64,000 bases of DNA, from positions 124,001 through 188,000 of the forward strand of contig NZ_LNRU01000004.1 in assembly GCF_001468225.1 (NCBI RefSeq). Direction: 5' to 3'. The notes under the pieces are model-generated. The model was not told the DNA's origin and made no database searches. It saw only the letters and a program-made list of their open reading frames with translations. Shown one piece after another: positions 26,582 through 35,846 of this stretch. The position numbers and the translations under genes were made by a program. Within the stretch, counting starts at the first letter, position 1; each line of letters opens with the position of its first letter. The DNA is from Sphingopyxis sp. H053 (GTDB lineage Bacteria; Pseudomonadota; Alphaproteobacteria; Sphingomonadales; Sphingomonadaceae).

Positions 26582-27866
26582 GCGCCCAAAAAACAAGATC
26601 GTTGGTCTGGTCGACCGCGAACTTGCCGACGGCACCATCGCCTACTACTGGATGCCGTCGCCGACCCGGCGCAAGGCGGGCTTCAAATCGAAACCGCTCG
26701 GCACCGACCGGAAACAGGCGATCATGCTGGCGGAGGAACGCAACGACGCCGTCGCGCTCGCCATGGCCGCGCCCGCGCTGCCCGTCGCGCCGCGGCCAAA
26801 GGAAGCGCCGCAAATCTACAGCTTCGGCGACCTCGCCCATGTCTATCGCATCGACATGGACGCGCGCGGCGAACTCCCGCGTAAAGACCGCCGGCGCCTG
26901 TCGCCAAAGACGCGCAAGGAATATCGCAGCCGCCTGAAATGGCTGGTCGCTTGGGCCGATGACGGCGAACTCGCGCTGTCGAAAATCACGCCCGAATTGT
27001 GCGTCGCGCTGCGCGACACGCTGGTCGAGAATGAAAGCCAGTGGAACGCCGCCGGCAAGCTCCGCGTGCTGCGCCTGGTGATGGGATGGGCCAGCAAGCC
27101 GCAAAAGATCGGCGGCAAATTGGTGACGCTGCTCAAATCGAACCCCGCGACCGCGCTGGATATCCCGGAACCCGAACCGCGCACCAAATGCGTCGCGATC
27201 GAGGCGCTGCAATGGCTGTCAGACAAGGGCGGCGACGCTGTCGGCACCAGCATGGGCCTTGCCTTGCTGCTCGGCTTTTACACGACGCAGCGCGAGGCCG
27301 ATTTGCTGGCGGCGACGACCTTCAACTGGCGCGAGCTGCACGACGTCGCTGCGGTCGACCGCGCCGCGCTCACCGGCCCCGACGGCCGCATCATGGGGCT
27401 GCGCCTTCGGCAGGAAAAAACCGACACACAGACCGCCGCCTTCGTCCCGCCCGACGTCGGCGGCCGCGTCACCGCCATGCTCGCCGCCCGCGGCGCGGAC
27501 TATAGCGGCCCGCTGTTGCTCGAACACGGCCGCAACGACACGCGACACTGGCCCGACTGGCGCTTCCAACGCGACTATCTAATCGCCCGCGAAGCCGCGA
27601 TCGAGGCGGCGCGCGCCGCCGGCGACAACTGGCTGGTCGACCAGCTGACCGGCCTCAAATTCGCGGACCTTCGCCGTTCCGGCATGTGCTGGCTACGCGA
27701 CGGCGGGGCGACGATCGCACAGATCGCCAGCATCAGCGGTCACAGCATCGAGTACACGACCAAAATCCTGAAAACCTACCTCCCCGCCGACACGCGCGCC
27801 AGCGCCGCCGGCATGGCCCACGTCCTGCGCAGCACCGCCACGGGCGACCAGCAAAGGACGGCGTGA
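26574..27866 (+). CDS. Tyrosine recombinase (integrase)
   Basis: A 430-residue phage-type integrase. The N-terminal arm-binding part (residues 1-60, with KSKPLGTDRKQAIMLAEER) precedes a core-binding helical domain (SPKTRKEYRSRLKWLVAW) and the catalytic domain. Catalytic residues are visible as Arg in GFYTTQREADLLAA, Arg in ADLRRSGMCWLRDGG, His in ASISGHSIEYTTK, and the Tyr in ILKTYLPADT. It should cut and join within the 28 bp repeat in tRNA-Gln. Confidence 0.9.
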   Translation: MAKRPKNKIVGLVDRELADGTIAYYWMPSPTRRKAGFKSKPLGTDRKQAIMLAEERNDAVALAMAAPALPVAPRPKEAPQIYSFGDLAHVYRIDMDARGELPRKDRRRLSPKTRKEYRSRLKWLVAWADDGELALSKITPELCVALRDTLVENESQWNAAGKLRVLRLVMGWASKPQKIGGKLVTLLKSNPATALDIPEPEPRTKCVAIEALQWLSDKGGDAVGTSMGLALLLGFYTTQREADLLAATTFNWRELHDVAAVDRAALTGPDGRIMGLRLRQEKTDTQTAAFVPPDVGGRVTAMLAARGADYSGPLLLEHGRNDTRHWPDWRFQRDYLIAREAAIEAARAAGDNWLVDQLTGLKFADLRRSGMCWLRDGGATIAQIASISGHSIEYTTKILKTYLPADTRASAAGMAHVLRSTATGDQQRTA

Positions 27867-28111
27867 TGCCTGACAAACCAGTGCGTCCGCGCGCTCCGCT
27901 TATTCGACGCGACGAGGGCGAGGCCGCCGAAAAATTGCCGATCCTGTTCGAGCTTTGGAAGCGCGACGTGCGCCCAGATGAGGCGCCGCGAACCTATGAC
28001 GAGAAGCTGGAGCAGGACGCGCGACGCGCGGCATGGAACCATAGCCCGGCATGCCCGGATTGCGGCAGCTATGCGCATTTTGAATGCGGCGGCTATCCCG
28101 AGTCGGCCTGA
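27866..28111 (+). CDS. Small zinc-ribbon protein coupled to the integrase
   Basis: An 81-residue protein that starts in a TGATG overlap with the integrase stop. It begins MPDKPVRPRAPLIRRDEGEA and ends in a possible zinc ribbon: ACPDCGSYAHFECGGY. With three clear cysteines and one His it could bind a metal. It may help recombination or be a regulator; this is speculation. Confidence 0.6.
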   Translation: MPDKPVRPRAPLIRRDEGEAAEKLPILFELWKRDVRPDEAPRTYDEKLEQDARRAAWNHSPACPDCGSYAHFECGGYPESA

Positions 28112-28112
28112 C

Positions 28113-28156
28113 AAAGTCGCAATGAAGACTTGCAAAAAGTCGCAATGAAGTCGCAA
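28113..28156 (+). repeat. Tandem short repeats, candidate integrase arm sites
   Basis: AAAGTCGCAATGAAG occurs at 28113-28127 and again at 28136-28150 (23 bp period), and a third partial copy GTCGCAA follows at 28150-28156. The core GTCGCAATGA also occurs once near the left end (25962-25971). Repeats at both ends of an integrase element, just inside the att cores, fit arm-type binding sites. Confidence 0.55.
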
Positions 28157-28197
28157 CACAGGGGTTGACCGGCTAAAATCCGCCGCTAAATGGACCT

Positions 28198-28225
28198 CTC
28201 TGCTGCCCTGTCGTCTAATGGTAAG
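28198..28225 (+). repeat. attR: direct repeat at the start of tRNA-Gln
   Basis: This 28 bp stretch is identical to 25860-25887. It overlaps the first 22 bases of the intact tRNA-Gln gene. Confidence 0.8.
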
Positions 28226-28277
28226 ACTGCGGTTTCTGATACCGCCTATCGAGGTTCGAATCCTCGCGGGGCATCCA
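28204..28277 (+). tRNA. tRNA-Gln (anticodon CTG)
   Basis: A full cloverleaf can be drawn. The acceptor stem is TGCCCTG with CGGGGCA. The anticodon stem is GCGGT/ACCGC, with loop TTCTGAT giving anticodon CTG. The T arm is GAGGTTCGAATCCTC. A discriminator T and an encoded CCA (28275-28277) follow. It is the target of the small integrase element. Confidence 0.95.
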
Positions 28278-28804
28278 GATTTCCTAGCTATCACATTGTT
28301 TTTGCTAGATAATTTTGGAGTGGTAGCACTCTTCCCCCTATCCTCCACCAAAATTTGCCGGTGACGTTGGGTCAGCAGCGGCTGTGGGTATGAATTTCGA
28401 GCCTTTCCGGAATTGTGAAGCGAAATTCCTTTGGCGCGAGATCCTCAGGCGGTGCCTCACCCTCTCTACGTAGTGGCGACGGGCCATTGACCGCTTTGCA
28501 CCTCAACCTGGCCATTCGAACGCTGGTTCGGCGACCCAAAAGCGGTCCTTCATGTTTGCGGCGCCATCGGCGCAGGCCGGAGCGTCCACTGCCTGGGGCA
28601 GCCAACCCGTTGACGACCGTCCGTCGATTTAGCGCTGAAGCTGCCATAGCAGAGGCCGTGTGGATCCCGTTTTTGGGGGCAACGCAAAGACCGGGGCATT
28701 TGGATCTCTAATTGATCTTGTGTTCGGGCGCGTTGAGGTCGATCCTCGCAATTCCAGCGGGCCATTTTCCGGCGAGGAAAATAGGCAGGCAGGAGGAGAG
28801 CGAC
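28278..28804. other. Non-coding stretch between tRNA-Gln and the EF-G-like gene
   Basis: About 530 bp. I find no convincing gene. The short frames on both strands have no ribosome site and look like decayed sequence. The last part carries the GGAGGAG ribosome site of the next gene. Confidence 0.5.
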
Positions 28805-30835
28805 ATGGATGGGACTATCCACGGCACCAGAGCCATCGCGATCGTCGGACCCGCCGGCACAGGCAAGACGAGCCTCGCCGAGGCCATGCTGTTCGCGGCG
28901 GGGGCCAGCGCCCGGCTGGGCGCGGTCGATGGCGGCAGCAGCGTGGGCGACGCCAGCCCGGAAGCGCGCGCGCGATGTGGTTCGACCGAACTGAACCTGA
29001 TGCGCTTCGAATGGATGAAGGAAGGCTATGCGCTGATCGACGCGCCCGGGTCGGTGGGTTTCGCGGCGGACGCGGAGATGGCGCTGGCGGTGGCCGATCT
29101 GGCGCTGGTGGTGATCGATCCCGATCCGGCGCGTGCGCCGCTGGTCGAACCGACATTGCGACGCCTGGAAGCGCTCCGCCTCCCGCACGCACTGTTCGTC
29201 AACAAGATCGATCAGGCGCGCGGCAGCATCGAGGATCTGCTTGCGGCGCTCCAGCCGCTGAGCGCCACGGCGCTTGTGGCACGGCAAATCCCGATCCGGG
29301 CCGGCGAGCGCGTAGCCGGCTTTGTCGATCTCGCGCTGGAGCGCGCCTATCATTATCAGCCGGGCCGCCGCTCGGAACGGGTGCCGTTGGCCGCCCATCT
29401 CCGGAGCGACGAGACCGATGCGCGCTTCCACATGCTCGAACAGCTGGCAGATCATGACGATATACTGCTCGAGCAATTGCTGAACGACGAGAAGCCAAGC
29501 TTCGACACAATCTTTGGCGATCTCGCCCGTGAGACCGCGGCGGGGCAGATCGTACCGATCCTGTTTGGCTCGGCGCTCAACGGGTTCGGCATCCGCCGTC
29601 TCCTCAAAATGCTGCGCCATGATACACCCCCCGCCGCGCTGACGGCGGATCGGCTTGCTATCGACGGTGCCGCGGCGCAGGTGTTCAAGGTCACGCATGG
29701 CAGCGCGGTGGGCCGGCTGGCGCTCGCGCGTGTCTTCGGTGCGCCGCTTGCCGAGGGGGCCGAACTGTTAGGCGCCGATGGGAACCCGATGCGTATCGGG
29801 TCCTTGTTCGCACTGCAGGGAGCGGCGACCACGAAGATCGCTCGCGCCGAACCGGGCGACATCGTCGGCATCGCCAAGGTGGATGTCGTCCAGGCGGGCG
29901 ACCGGCTCGGCGCAGCCGGTCACCCGCATGCTGTCGTGGACGCGGTGCAGCGGCCGGCAAGCAATTATGCGCTGGCCATCGCGGTCACCGACCATAAGGA
30001 CGAGGTGCGGTTGTCGACAGCGCTCAATCGACTGGTCGAGGAGGACCCCGGCCTGCTCTGGAAGCTCGACGAGGCGACGCAGGAGACGCTGCTCCACGGG
30101 CTCAATGACGAGCATCTGGCCGTCGTCCAGGCACGGCTGAAACGGCGTTACGGCGTTGCCATATCGGTGCGTCCGCCCGCGATCGCCTACAAGGAAACGA
30201 TCCGCAAGACCGTGACAAAGCATGGCCGCCACAAGAAGCAATCCGGCGGGCACGGCCAGTTCGGCGACGTCATCATCGAACTCCGCCCGCGCGGGCGTGG
30301 CGACGGCTTTCAGTTCGAGGACCGGATCACCGGGGGCGCGATCCCCCGGCAATGGATTCCGGCGGTCGAGCAGGGCGTGCGCGATGCGATGGCGCGCGGG
30401 CCATTCGGCTTTCCGGTCGTCGATGTCGCGGTTGCGCTGGTCGATGGCTCCTTTCACAGCGTCGACAGCTCGGAACTGGCCTTTCGCACGGCCGGCCGGA
30501 TCGCCATGGCAGAAGCCCTGGCGGCGGCGACGCCCTATCTGCTCGAGCCGCTCGCGCACGTGACGATCCGGGCGCCGGGCAGCGCCGTTTCACGGATCAC
30601 CTCCGCGGCGACCAGCCGACGCGGCCAGGTGCTGGGAATAACGCCGCTCGAAGGCTGGTCTCGCTGGGACGTGATCGAGTTGCTGCTGCCCGAGGCTGAA
30701 CTTCCGGGACTAGAGCCCGAACTGCGATCACTGAGCCAGGGCATGGCGCATTACGAGGCGCGCTTCGACCATCTCGCGGAACTCAGCGAGAAGCTCGCCA
30801 GCGCGCTGATCCGCCGCACGCCCGAGCCCGCCTGA
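28805..30835 (+). CDS. Elongation factor G-like GTPase
   Basis: A 676-residue translation-factor GTPase related to EF-G. G-domain motifs are IAIVGPAGTGKTSLAEAM (P-loop), LIDAPG (DxxG) and FVNKID (NKxD). Domains II-V follow, with AYKETIRKTVTKHGRHKKQ and the family loop SGGHGQFGDV (domain IV). It is shorter than EF-G and has a degenerate switch region, as in the second EF-G-like group of many Alphaproteobacteria. A direct role in translocation is doubtful. The start at 28805 has GGAGGAG nine bases upstream. Confidence 0.88.
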   Translation: MDGTIHGTRAIAIVGPAGTGKTSLAEAMLFAAGASARLGAVDGGSSVGDASPEARARCGSTELNLMRFEWMKEGYALIDAPGSVGFAADAEMALAVADLALVVIDPDPARAPLVEPTLRRLEALRLPHALFVNKIDQARGSIEDLLAALQPLSATALVARQIPIRAGERVAGFVDLALERAYHYQPGRRSERVPLAAHLRSDETDARFHMLEQLADHDDILLEQLLNDEKPSFDTIFGDLARETAAGQIVPILFGSALNGFGIRRLLKMLRHDTPPAALTADRLAIDGAAAQVFKVTHGSAVGRLALARVFGAPLAEGAELLGADGNPMRIGSLFALQGAATTKIARAEPGDIVGIAKVDVVQAGDRLGAAGHPHAVVDAVQRPASNYALAIAVTDHKDEVRLSTALNRLVEEDPGLLWKLDEATQETLLHGLNDEHLAVVQARLKRRYGVAISVRPPAIAYKETIRKTVTKHGRHKKQSGGHGQFGDVIIELRPRGRGDGFQFEDRITGGAIPRQWIPAVEQGVRDAMARGPFGFPVVDVAVALVDGSFHSVDSSELAFRTAGRIAMAEALAAATPYLLEPLAHVTIRAPGSAVSRITSAATSRRGQVLGITPLEGWSRWDVIELLLPEAELPGLEPELRSLSQGMAHYEARFDHLAELSEKLASALIRRTPEPA

Positions 30836-30952
30836 CCCGAAATGGCCGGGCCCGCGCCGCAAGCGCGTCGCCATCTTGCCGTCATCTGCGAAATAGCGTA
30901 GCGGGCCCGTCGTCGATCCCGGCGTGTTTCTGAAACTGGAAAGGAGAAAATC

Positions 30953-31054
30953 ATGCGAGCAGCATCCGTCCGCAACGCAACAATTTTCGAATTCCAGACT
31001 ATTCAGGAACAAATTGCATGGGCAATTTCCTTTCGGGCGAGCCTGCTCGCCTGA
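30953..31054 (+). CDS. Possible 33-residue small protein
   Basis: The ORF has a very good ribosome site (AAAGGAG seven bases before the ATG). It reads MRAASVRNATIFEFQTIQEQ and then IAWAISFRASLLA. It lies between the EF-G-like gene and the unknown gene at 31151, in the same direction. The strong ribosome site and the amphipathic composition suggest it is real. Confidence 0.45.
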   Translation: MRAASVRNATIFEFQTIQEQIAWAISFRASLLA

Positions 31055-31150
31055 CCCGGTCGCGCGGTCCGGGTGCCGCTGACCACTTCATATTCCATTT
31101 TCAGACCACCCGTTTCCGACGGGCCTTCCTCTATTCCGGGGAGACTCTTC

Positions 31151-31648
31151 ATGCGGTCTGACATGTTCAAAATCATCGTCGAGCGGCCGCGCTGGGGCGC
31201 GAGCCATGCGCCGCCCGTCAAACTGAAAAGGAGCCGCGATCCGGATCGCAAATTTATCGGCCTGAAACGGCACGCAAAATGCGAAGCCGCCTATACCAAG
31301 TCGCTCAACGAGAATCTGCAACCGCTCGTCCGCTTCTTGCGAAGCAAGCGCGGATGCCGCTGGGACGATGTGTTCAGCGAGATTTGCGCGCAACTCGACA
31401 CCGGCAGCACGGTGAAGATGCACGTCAGGCTCCATCTGGAGGATCTTGTCGCAACGCGGATTTCCCTCGGCCGGCGGGGCGAATGGATGTTCGAGGGCGA
31501 AGTGCTGGGCCGACCCCGCCGCTGGTCCCGCCGCCGCGCGTTCTTCGTCGATCCGCGCGACGGCATCCTCAAGGACTGGTCGGAATTACCACATTTTGTG
31601 TCCAACGTCAATTATACCGTTGAAATATATGACATTTACCCGAAATAA
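31151..31648 (+). CDS. Protein of unknown function
   Basis: A 165-residue basic protein. It begins MRSDMFKIIVERPRWGASHA. Other visible stretches are GLKRHAKCEAAYTKSLNENL and LRSKRGCRWDDVFSEICAQL. The C-terminal part is RRAFFVDPRDGILKDWSELP. No catalytic motif is obvious. The start at 31151 has GGGGAG upstream. It probably goes with the small ORF at 30953. I do not recognise the family. Confidence 0.65.
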   Translation: MRSDMFKIIVERPRWGASHAPPVKLKRSRDPDRKFIGLKRHAKCEAAYTKSLNENLQPLVRFLRSKRGCRWDDVFSEICAQLDTGSTVKMHVRLHLEDLVATRISLGRRGEWMFEGEVLGRPRRWSRRRAFFVDPRDGILKDWSELPHFVSNVNYTVEIYDIYPK

Positions 31649-31701
31649 GTTGCTTGAAATATAGGCCAGCAATCACCCAGCAATCACCATTTCTCTGAGC
31701 A

Positions 31702-32631
31702 TTAAGAGCCTCGTGTCATGGGGCAAAGTGTACTAGCCGATACCAGCCGCTGCTGCAGTTCATCGAGCAGCCAACGCCCGGCGGTGCCAAGGAGCCTATC
31801 GCGGCGGTGCGCCGCATAGATTTGCAAACCGTCCTGCGGCGTCGGATCGTCTTCGACGTCGAGCCAGACGAGCCGCCCCTCGGCAATCGCGTCGGCGACC
31901 AGATGTTCGGGCATGCGCCCCCAGCCAAAGCCGGCGAGCAGGAAATCGAGCCGGCGCGCGAGATCGACGAAACGCCACAGCCGGGCGCTCGCTAGCCCGT
32001 AATTCGGCCCGCCCGGCTCGACCGGATCCGACAGGACCAGTTGGACGTGCGGCGCTAGATCGTCGCGCGTGGCGGGGCGTCCCAGTCGGGCCAGCGGGTG
32101 TCCGGGCGCGCAGACCGCGCGCAGACGGATGCGCAGCAGCGGGAAGGCGGCGATATCCTCGGGAACGGCGGGGAGCAGCAGGCATATGGCGAGCGCGGCC
32201 GAACCGCTCCGCAGACGGCGCAGCGCTCCGCCAAGGCCCTCGGTCGAGAAACTCACGGGCAAATCGGGAAAGGCGCTGCCCAGCGCGCGCAGGCTGTCGA
32301 TCAGCGGCGCGGTCGGAACCAGCGGATCGATCGCGAGCGCCAGCTCGGGCTCGAGACCGGCGCGGGTGTTGGCGGCGACCGCCTCGAAACGGGCCGCGCT
32401 CGCGAGGACCAGCCGCGCTTGCGCAACTAGCACTTCGCCGATGTCGGTGAGCCTCGGTCGATGGCTGCTGCGATCGAACAGGCTGACGCCCTGCGCACCC
32501 TCGAGCGAAGCGACGATCTGGCTGATTGCGGACTGGGCGCGGCCAAGCGCGCGCCCGGCGGCCGAGAAGCTGCCGGTATCGGCGATCGTCACCAGCACGC
32601 GCAATTGGTCGAGGCTTAACCTGCTGATCAT
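31702..32631 (-). CDS. LysR family transcriptional regulator
   Basis: A 309-residue LysR protein. The N-terminal helix-turn-helix is plain ([20 protein letters not shown], then [19 protein letters not shown] and [16 protein letters not shown]). The C-terminal part is a periplasmic-binding-like effector domain. It is divergent from the azoreductase gene across 93 bases, the classic arrangement for a LysR protein controlling its neighbour. The effector is probably a quinone, azo or electrophilic compound, by inference. Confidence 0.92.
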   Translation of the reverse strand: MISRLSLDQLRVLVTIADTGSFSAAGRALGRAQSAISQIVASLEGAQGVSLFDRSSHRPRLTDIGEVLVAQARLVLASAARFEAVAANTRAGLEPELALAIDPLVPTAPLIDSLRALGSAFPDLPVSFSTEGLGGALRRLRSGSAALAICLLLPAVPEDIAAFPLLRIRLRAVCAPGHPLARLGRPATRDDLAPHVQLVLSDPVEPGGPNYGLASARLWRFVDLARRLDFLLAGFGWGRMPEHLVADAIAEGRLVWLDVEDDPTPQDGLQIYAAHRRDRLLGTAGRWLLDELQQRLVSASTLCPMTRGS

Positions 32632-32646
32632 GGTCCATCAATTTTC

Positions 32647-32663
32647 ATGATGAAGTTGATCAT
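32647..32663. promoter_or_regulatory. Candidate LysR operator
   Basis: ATGAT-GAAGTTG-ATCAT is an inverted repeat in the AT-rich gap between the divergent LysR and azoR genes. Its place and symmetry fit a LysR-type site, but binding is inferred. Confidence 0.45.
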
Positions 32664-32724
32664 TATTTCATCACTTCTGCAAGGGGGTGGCGCTGCATAC
32701 ATCCGCACAGAACGGAGAATTTTC

Positions 32725-33342
32725 ATGCCCAAGCTTCTTGTCGTAGAAACCAGCCCGCGTGGCGACGCCTCGGTCTCGCGGAATATGACTTCGCAGTTCG
32801 TTTCGCATTGGCGGGCGGCGCACCCGGATGGCAGCGTCACGGTCCGCGACCTCGCGGAAACCATGCTGCCACACGTCACCGCGCCATGGCTCCACGCCTA
32901 TTTCACCCCAAGCGAACAGCATTCGGCGGAGATGGCACAAGCGATTCGTCAGTCGGATGAGCTCGTCGCCGAACTGCTTGCGGCCGATCACATCGTAATC
33001 GCGACGCCGGTCTATAATTACAACGTGCCCGCCGCGCTCAAGGCATGGATCGACCATATCGTGCGCAAGGGGCTGACGCTGGGCTTCGACGGCGCCGGGC
33101 TGGTCACCGACAAGTCCGCTACCGTGCTGATTGCCTCGGGTGGCGTCTATGGGGAGGATTCGCCGATCCGCGACCGCGATATCGCGACCCAATATCTTCG
33201 CCTCATCCTCGGCGTGATCGGGATCACCGACGTGACGATCGTCTCCGGCGGCGGCGCGAAGGTGGTCGATATGGGGGGCGAGACGATGCCGGACTTCATT
33301 GGCGGGTTGGAAGCCGAGATAGCTCGCGCCGCCAACGCTTGA
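32725..33342 (+). CDS. azoR: FMN-dependent NADH:quinone oxidoreductase / azoreductase
   Basis: A 205-residue flavodoxin-like enzyme that reduces quinones and azo compounds by two electrons, protecting against thiol stress. It shows [20 protein letters not shown] (phosphate loop), [20 protein letters not shown] (FMN-binding P-x-Y-N) and [14 protein letters not shown]. The start at 32725 has GGAG eight bases upstream; the longer frame begins in the operator region. Control by the divergent LysR is likely. Confidence 0.88.
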   Translation: MPKLLVVETSPRGDASVSRNMTSQFVSHWRAAHPDGSVTVRDLAETMLPHVTAPWLHAYFTPSEQHSAEMAQAIRQSDELVAELLAADHIVIATPVYNYNVPAALKAWIDHIVRKGLTLGFDGAGLVTDKSATVLIASGGVYGEDSPIRDRDIATQYLRLILGVIGITDVTIVSGGGAKVVDMGGETMPDFIGGLEAEIARAANA

Positions 33343-33662
33343 GGCGGCGGGGCACCGGGCGGGGCGCGAATGACCGCCATCCCCTGCAGGCGCCAGCGCC
33401 TGCCAGTCGGAATGGGTCCTGACCCCGAAAGCTGAGCGCCGGTTTTGCTGTCGCTCGGTAACGGACAGATCCGTTCGCAAGCGAATGATGCTCAGAATGG
33501 TCCCCCGGGGAGAGCCCACTGGCTCCCCCGGGAGATATTCCAATTCGTCATTGACAAGTTTCTAATCAGGATCACTATGTCCCATTCGGGTCAATCTGGA
33601 CCCATCCGGTGGCGCCCCTCGTTGAAAAATGGGGTGAGGGCGTGTCGAGAGGGGAATAAGTG
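33343..33662. other. Intergenic stretch, nothing recognised
   Basis: About 320 bp between azoR and the serine hydrolase. No gene, hairpin with a T run, or repeat stands out. The ribosome site of the next gene (GAGAGGGGAA) is at the right end. Confidence 0.5.
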
Positions 33663-35639
33663 ATGCATTTCGTTCGGAGGCTCATGCTGATGGCTGGGCT
33701 TATTGCCGCATTGCCGCTGGCGGCTCAGGGGCCCGTCCCGGCGCCCGTAGCAAAGAACGATGAAGCAGTTGCCGCATCTCGGGCGAAACTTGCTCCCGCG
33801 CCGATCATGCTCGACGCAAATGATCTCGAGGCCTGGCTGGACGGCTACCTGCCTTACGCGCTCGAGCGGGCCCGCATTCCAGGTGCGGTTGTCGTTGTCG
33901 TTCGCGGTGACCGGGTGCTGCTTGAAAAAGGATATGGTTTTTCGGACGTCGCCAAGCGCAAACCAGTTCTCCCGGATGCGACAATTTTCCGTCCCGGATC
34001 CGTGTCAAAGCTCTTCACCTGGACGGCAGTAATGCAGCAGGTCGAGGCGGGCCGGATCGACCTTGACAAGGATGTGAACGCGTATCTCGATTTCACTATT
34101 CCGCCCTTTGACGGCAAGCCGGTGACGATGCGTCACATCATGACGCATACGGCGGGGTTCGAGGAATCCGTGCGTCATCTGATCGCCAACGATCCCAAGA
34201 AACTCTTGCCACTAGGGACCTATGTAAAAGACTTCACGCCACAGCGCGTTTACGCCCCGGGCACGACGCCGGCCTATTCGAACTATGCGACCGCGCTTGC
34301 GGGCTACATCGTCCAGCGCGTCAGCGGTGAGGGCTTCTACGATTATATCGACAATCACATTTTCAAGCCGTTGAGCATGAATCACTCTACTTTTCGTCAG
34401 CCTCTTCCCGCCAAATTCGTGCCGATGATGTCGAAGGGTTATCCCGACATTACGCAACAGCCTGGAGCATTTGAATACACCTTCGCGCCTGCCGGCAGCC
34501 TGTCCGCGACGGGGACGGATATGGGCAAGTTCATGATGGCGCATCTCAATGACGGCGCAGGCCTGCTGAAGCCTGAAACGGCAAAAATGATGCACGATTA
34601 TTCGGCCCCGGGAATAGGCCCGCTCAACACGATGGCGCTTGGCTTCTATGAGCAGTGGATCAATGGTCGCCGCGCGATCGCGCACGGCGGAGACACGCAA
34701 TGGTTTCACTCCGATTTGGTGCTGTTCCCCGACGATGATATCGGGGTCTACATATCAATGAACAGCCCGGGCAATGCGGGCGATTCCAGCGCCATCCGAA
34801 GCGCACTCGTTTTGAAATTTGCTGACCGCTATCTGCCTGGTGCTGGCCAACCTCGCCAAATCGACGCAAAGACCGCACGGCAGCATGCGGAGTTGCTGGT
34901 CGGTCACTACGTGAACAGCCGCGGTTCCTTCACCAATTTCCTGGGCCTCTTGGACTTATTGGGCCAGGCGAAGATCACGCTTACCGAAGATGGCAAGATC
35001 GCCTTTCCAGCGCTTGACGGCGCCGGTGCGGGGGCCCGCGACTGGGTAGAGATCGAGCCCTTCGTTTGGCGCGACGCAAACAGCGGCGAACGTCTGGCTG
35101 CGGAGGTGAAAGACGGCAAGATTGTTCGCTTCAGTCTCGATCCTGTCTCGCCGTTTATGATATTCCTCCCCGCGCCTGCAGCAACCAATGGTGCGTGGCT
35201 TAATCCGGCCCTGATCACCGCATTGGGCGTCACTTTGCTGGCTGCTATGGGCTGGCCGGTGCGCGCGATCATTCGGCGCCGCTTCGGGGCAAAGCTCGCG
35301 ATGGAAGGCAAGGCGCTTAGCGCCTTTCGTCTTTCGCGCATTTTCTCGTGGCTGGTTTTGGTCGCAGTTGCCGGCTGGATCGGACTGATCGTTTCATTCA
35401 GTGCCGACATTGGACGCCTTGGCGGGCCGCTCGACTGGCTTATTCAACTGCTCCGCGTCCTGACGCCGCTGGCTGCTGCGGGCTTGCTGGCGACAGCGGG
35501 CTGGAATCTCTTGCTGAGTATCAAGGATAAGCGCCGGTGGACTGTGAAGCTCGGCGCGACTTTGCTGCTCCTTGCCGGGTTCATATTTGTCTGGGTGACG
35601 CTCGCTTTCCACCTCTATGGCTTCAACATGGTCTACTGA
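33663..35639 (+). CDS. Serine hydrolase (beta-lactamase/PBP fold) with C-terminal membrane domain
   Basis: A 658-residue protein. A signal peptide (MHFVRRLMLMAGLIAALPLA) is followed by a class C beta-lactamase/D-aminopeptidase-type domain (residues about 50-420) with the SxxK motif in PGSVSKLFTWTAVMQQV, the YSN motif in TPAYSNYATALAG, and a C-terminal HGG in AIAHGGDTQWFHSD. A beta-rich linker then leads to about four membrane helices (from WLNPALITALGVTLLAAMGW to the end). This layout is common in environmental serine hydrolases acting on peptides or esters outside the cell. Antibiotic hydrolysis should not be assumed. Confidence 0.88.
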   Translation: MHFVRRLMLMAGLIAALPLAAQGPVPAPVAKNDEAVAASRAKLAPAPIMLDANDLEAWLDGYLPYALERARIPGAVVVVVRGDRVLLEKGYGFSDVAKRKPVLPDATIFRPGSVSKLFTWTAVMQQVEAGRIDLDKDVNAYLDFTIPPFDGKPVTMRHIMTHTAGFEESVRHLIANDPKKLLPLGTYVKDFTPQRVYAPGTTPAYSNYATALAGYIVQRVSGEGFYDYIDNHIFKPLSMNHSTFRQPLPAKFVPMMSKGYPDITQQPGAFEYTFAPAGSLSATGTDMGKFMMAHLNDGAGLLKPETAKMMHDYSAPGIGPLNTMALGFYEQWINGRRAIAHGGDTQWFHSDLVLFPDDDIGVYISMNSPGNAGDSSAIRSALVLKFADRYLPGAGQPRQIDAKTARQHAELLVGHYVNSRGSFTNFLGLLDLLGQAKITLTEDGKIAFPALDGAGAGARDWVEIEPFVWRDANSGERLAAEVKDGKIVRFSLDPVSPFMIFLPAPAATNGAWLNPALITALGVTLLAAMGWPVRAIIRRRFGAKLAMEGKALSAFRLSRIFSWLVLVAVAGWIGLIVSFSADIGRLGGPLDWLIQLLRVLTPLAAAGLLATAGWNLLLSIKDKRRWTVKLGATLLLLAGFIFVWVTLAFHLYGFNMVY

Positions 35640-35846
35640 TGCCCAGGGGCGATGGGGTCAGTCGTTTTCCCGCGATCGGTCGGTCGAGCCGCTTTCCGGT
35701 AAGCAGCCCTGCTATTTTTCGCGGCCTGTCTTCATCGAGGCCGCACCGCTTGTGGGGACGCTGACCGAAGGCAAGATCATCGCGATCAACGCCGGCACCC
35801 CGGAGTTGATCGCGTACGCGGCGACATGTGATGTGCCAGGCCTGGT

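Larger units (their letters stand above)
25860..28225. mobile_element. Small tRNA-Gln integrase element (about 2.3 kb)
   Basis: An integrated element between the 28 bp direct repeats, carrying a tyrosine recombinase, a small gene before it, a coupled zinc-ribbon gene after it, and short repeats near both ends. The insertion used the 5' part of tRNA-Gln and left a full tRNA gene on the right. It has no replication, capsid or transfer genes, so it is either a minimal satellite or the remnant of a larger island. Confidence 0.7.

Noticed and set aside
28278..28804. Second tRNA or small gene after tRNA-Gln
   Set aside because: No cloverleaf can be drawn and the short frames have no support.
28805..30835. 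Tet(M)-type ribosomal protection protein
   Set aside because: Overall it looks like the EF-G-like paralogue group widespread in Alphaproteobacteria; nothing ties it to resistance.
33663..35639. Antibiotic-resistance beta-lactamase
   Set aside because: SxxK, YSN and HGG motifs are shared with peptidases and esterases, and the C-terminal membrane domain and length are unlike class C beta-lactamases.
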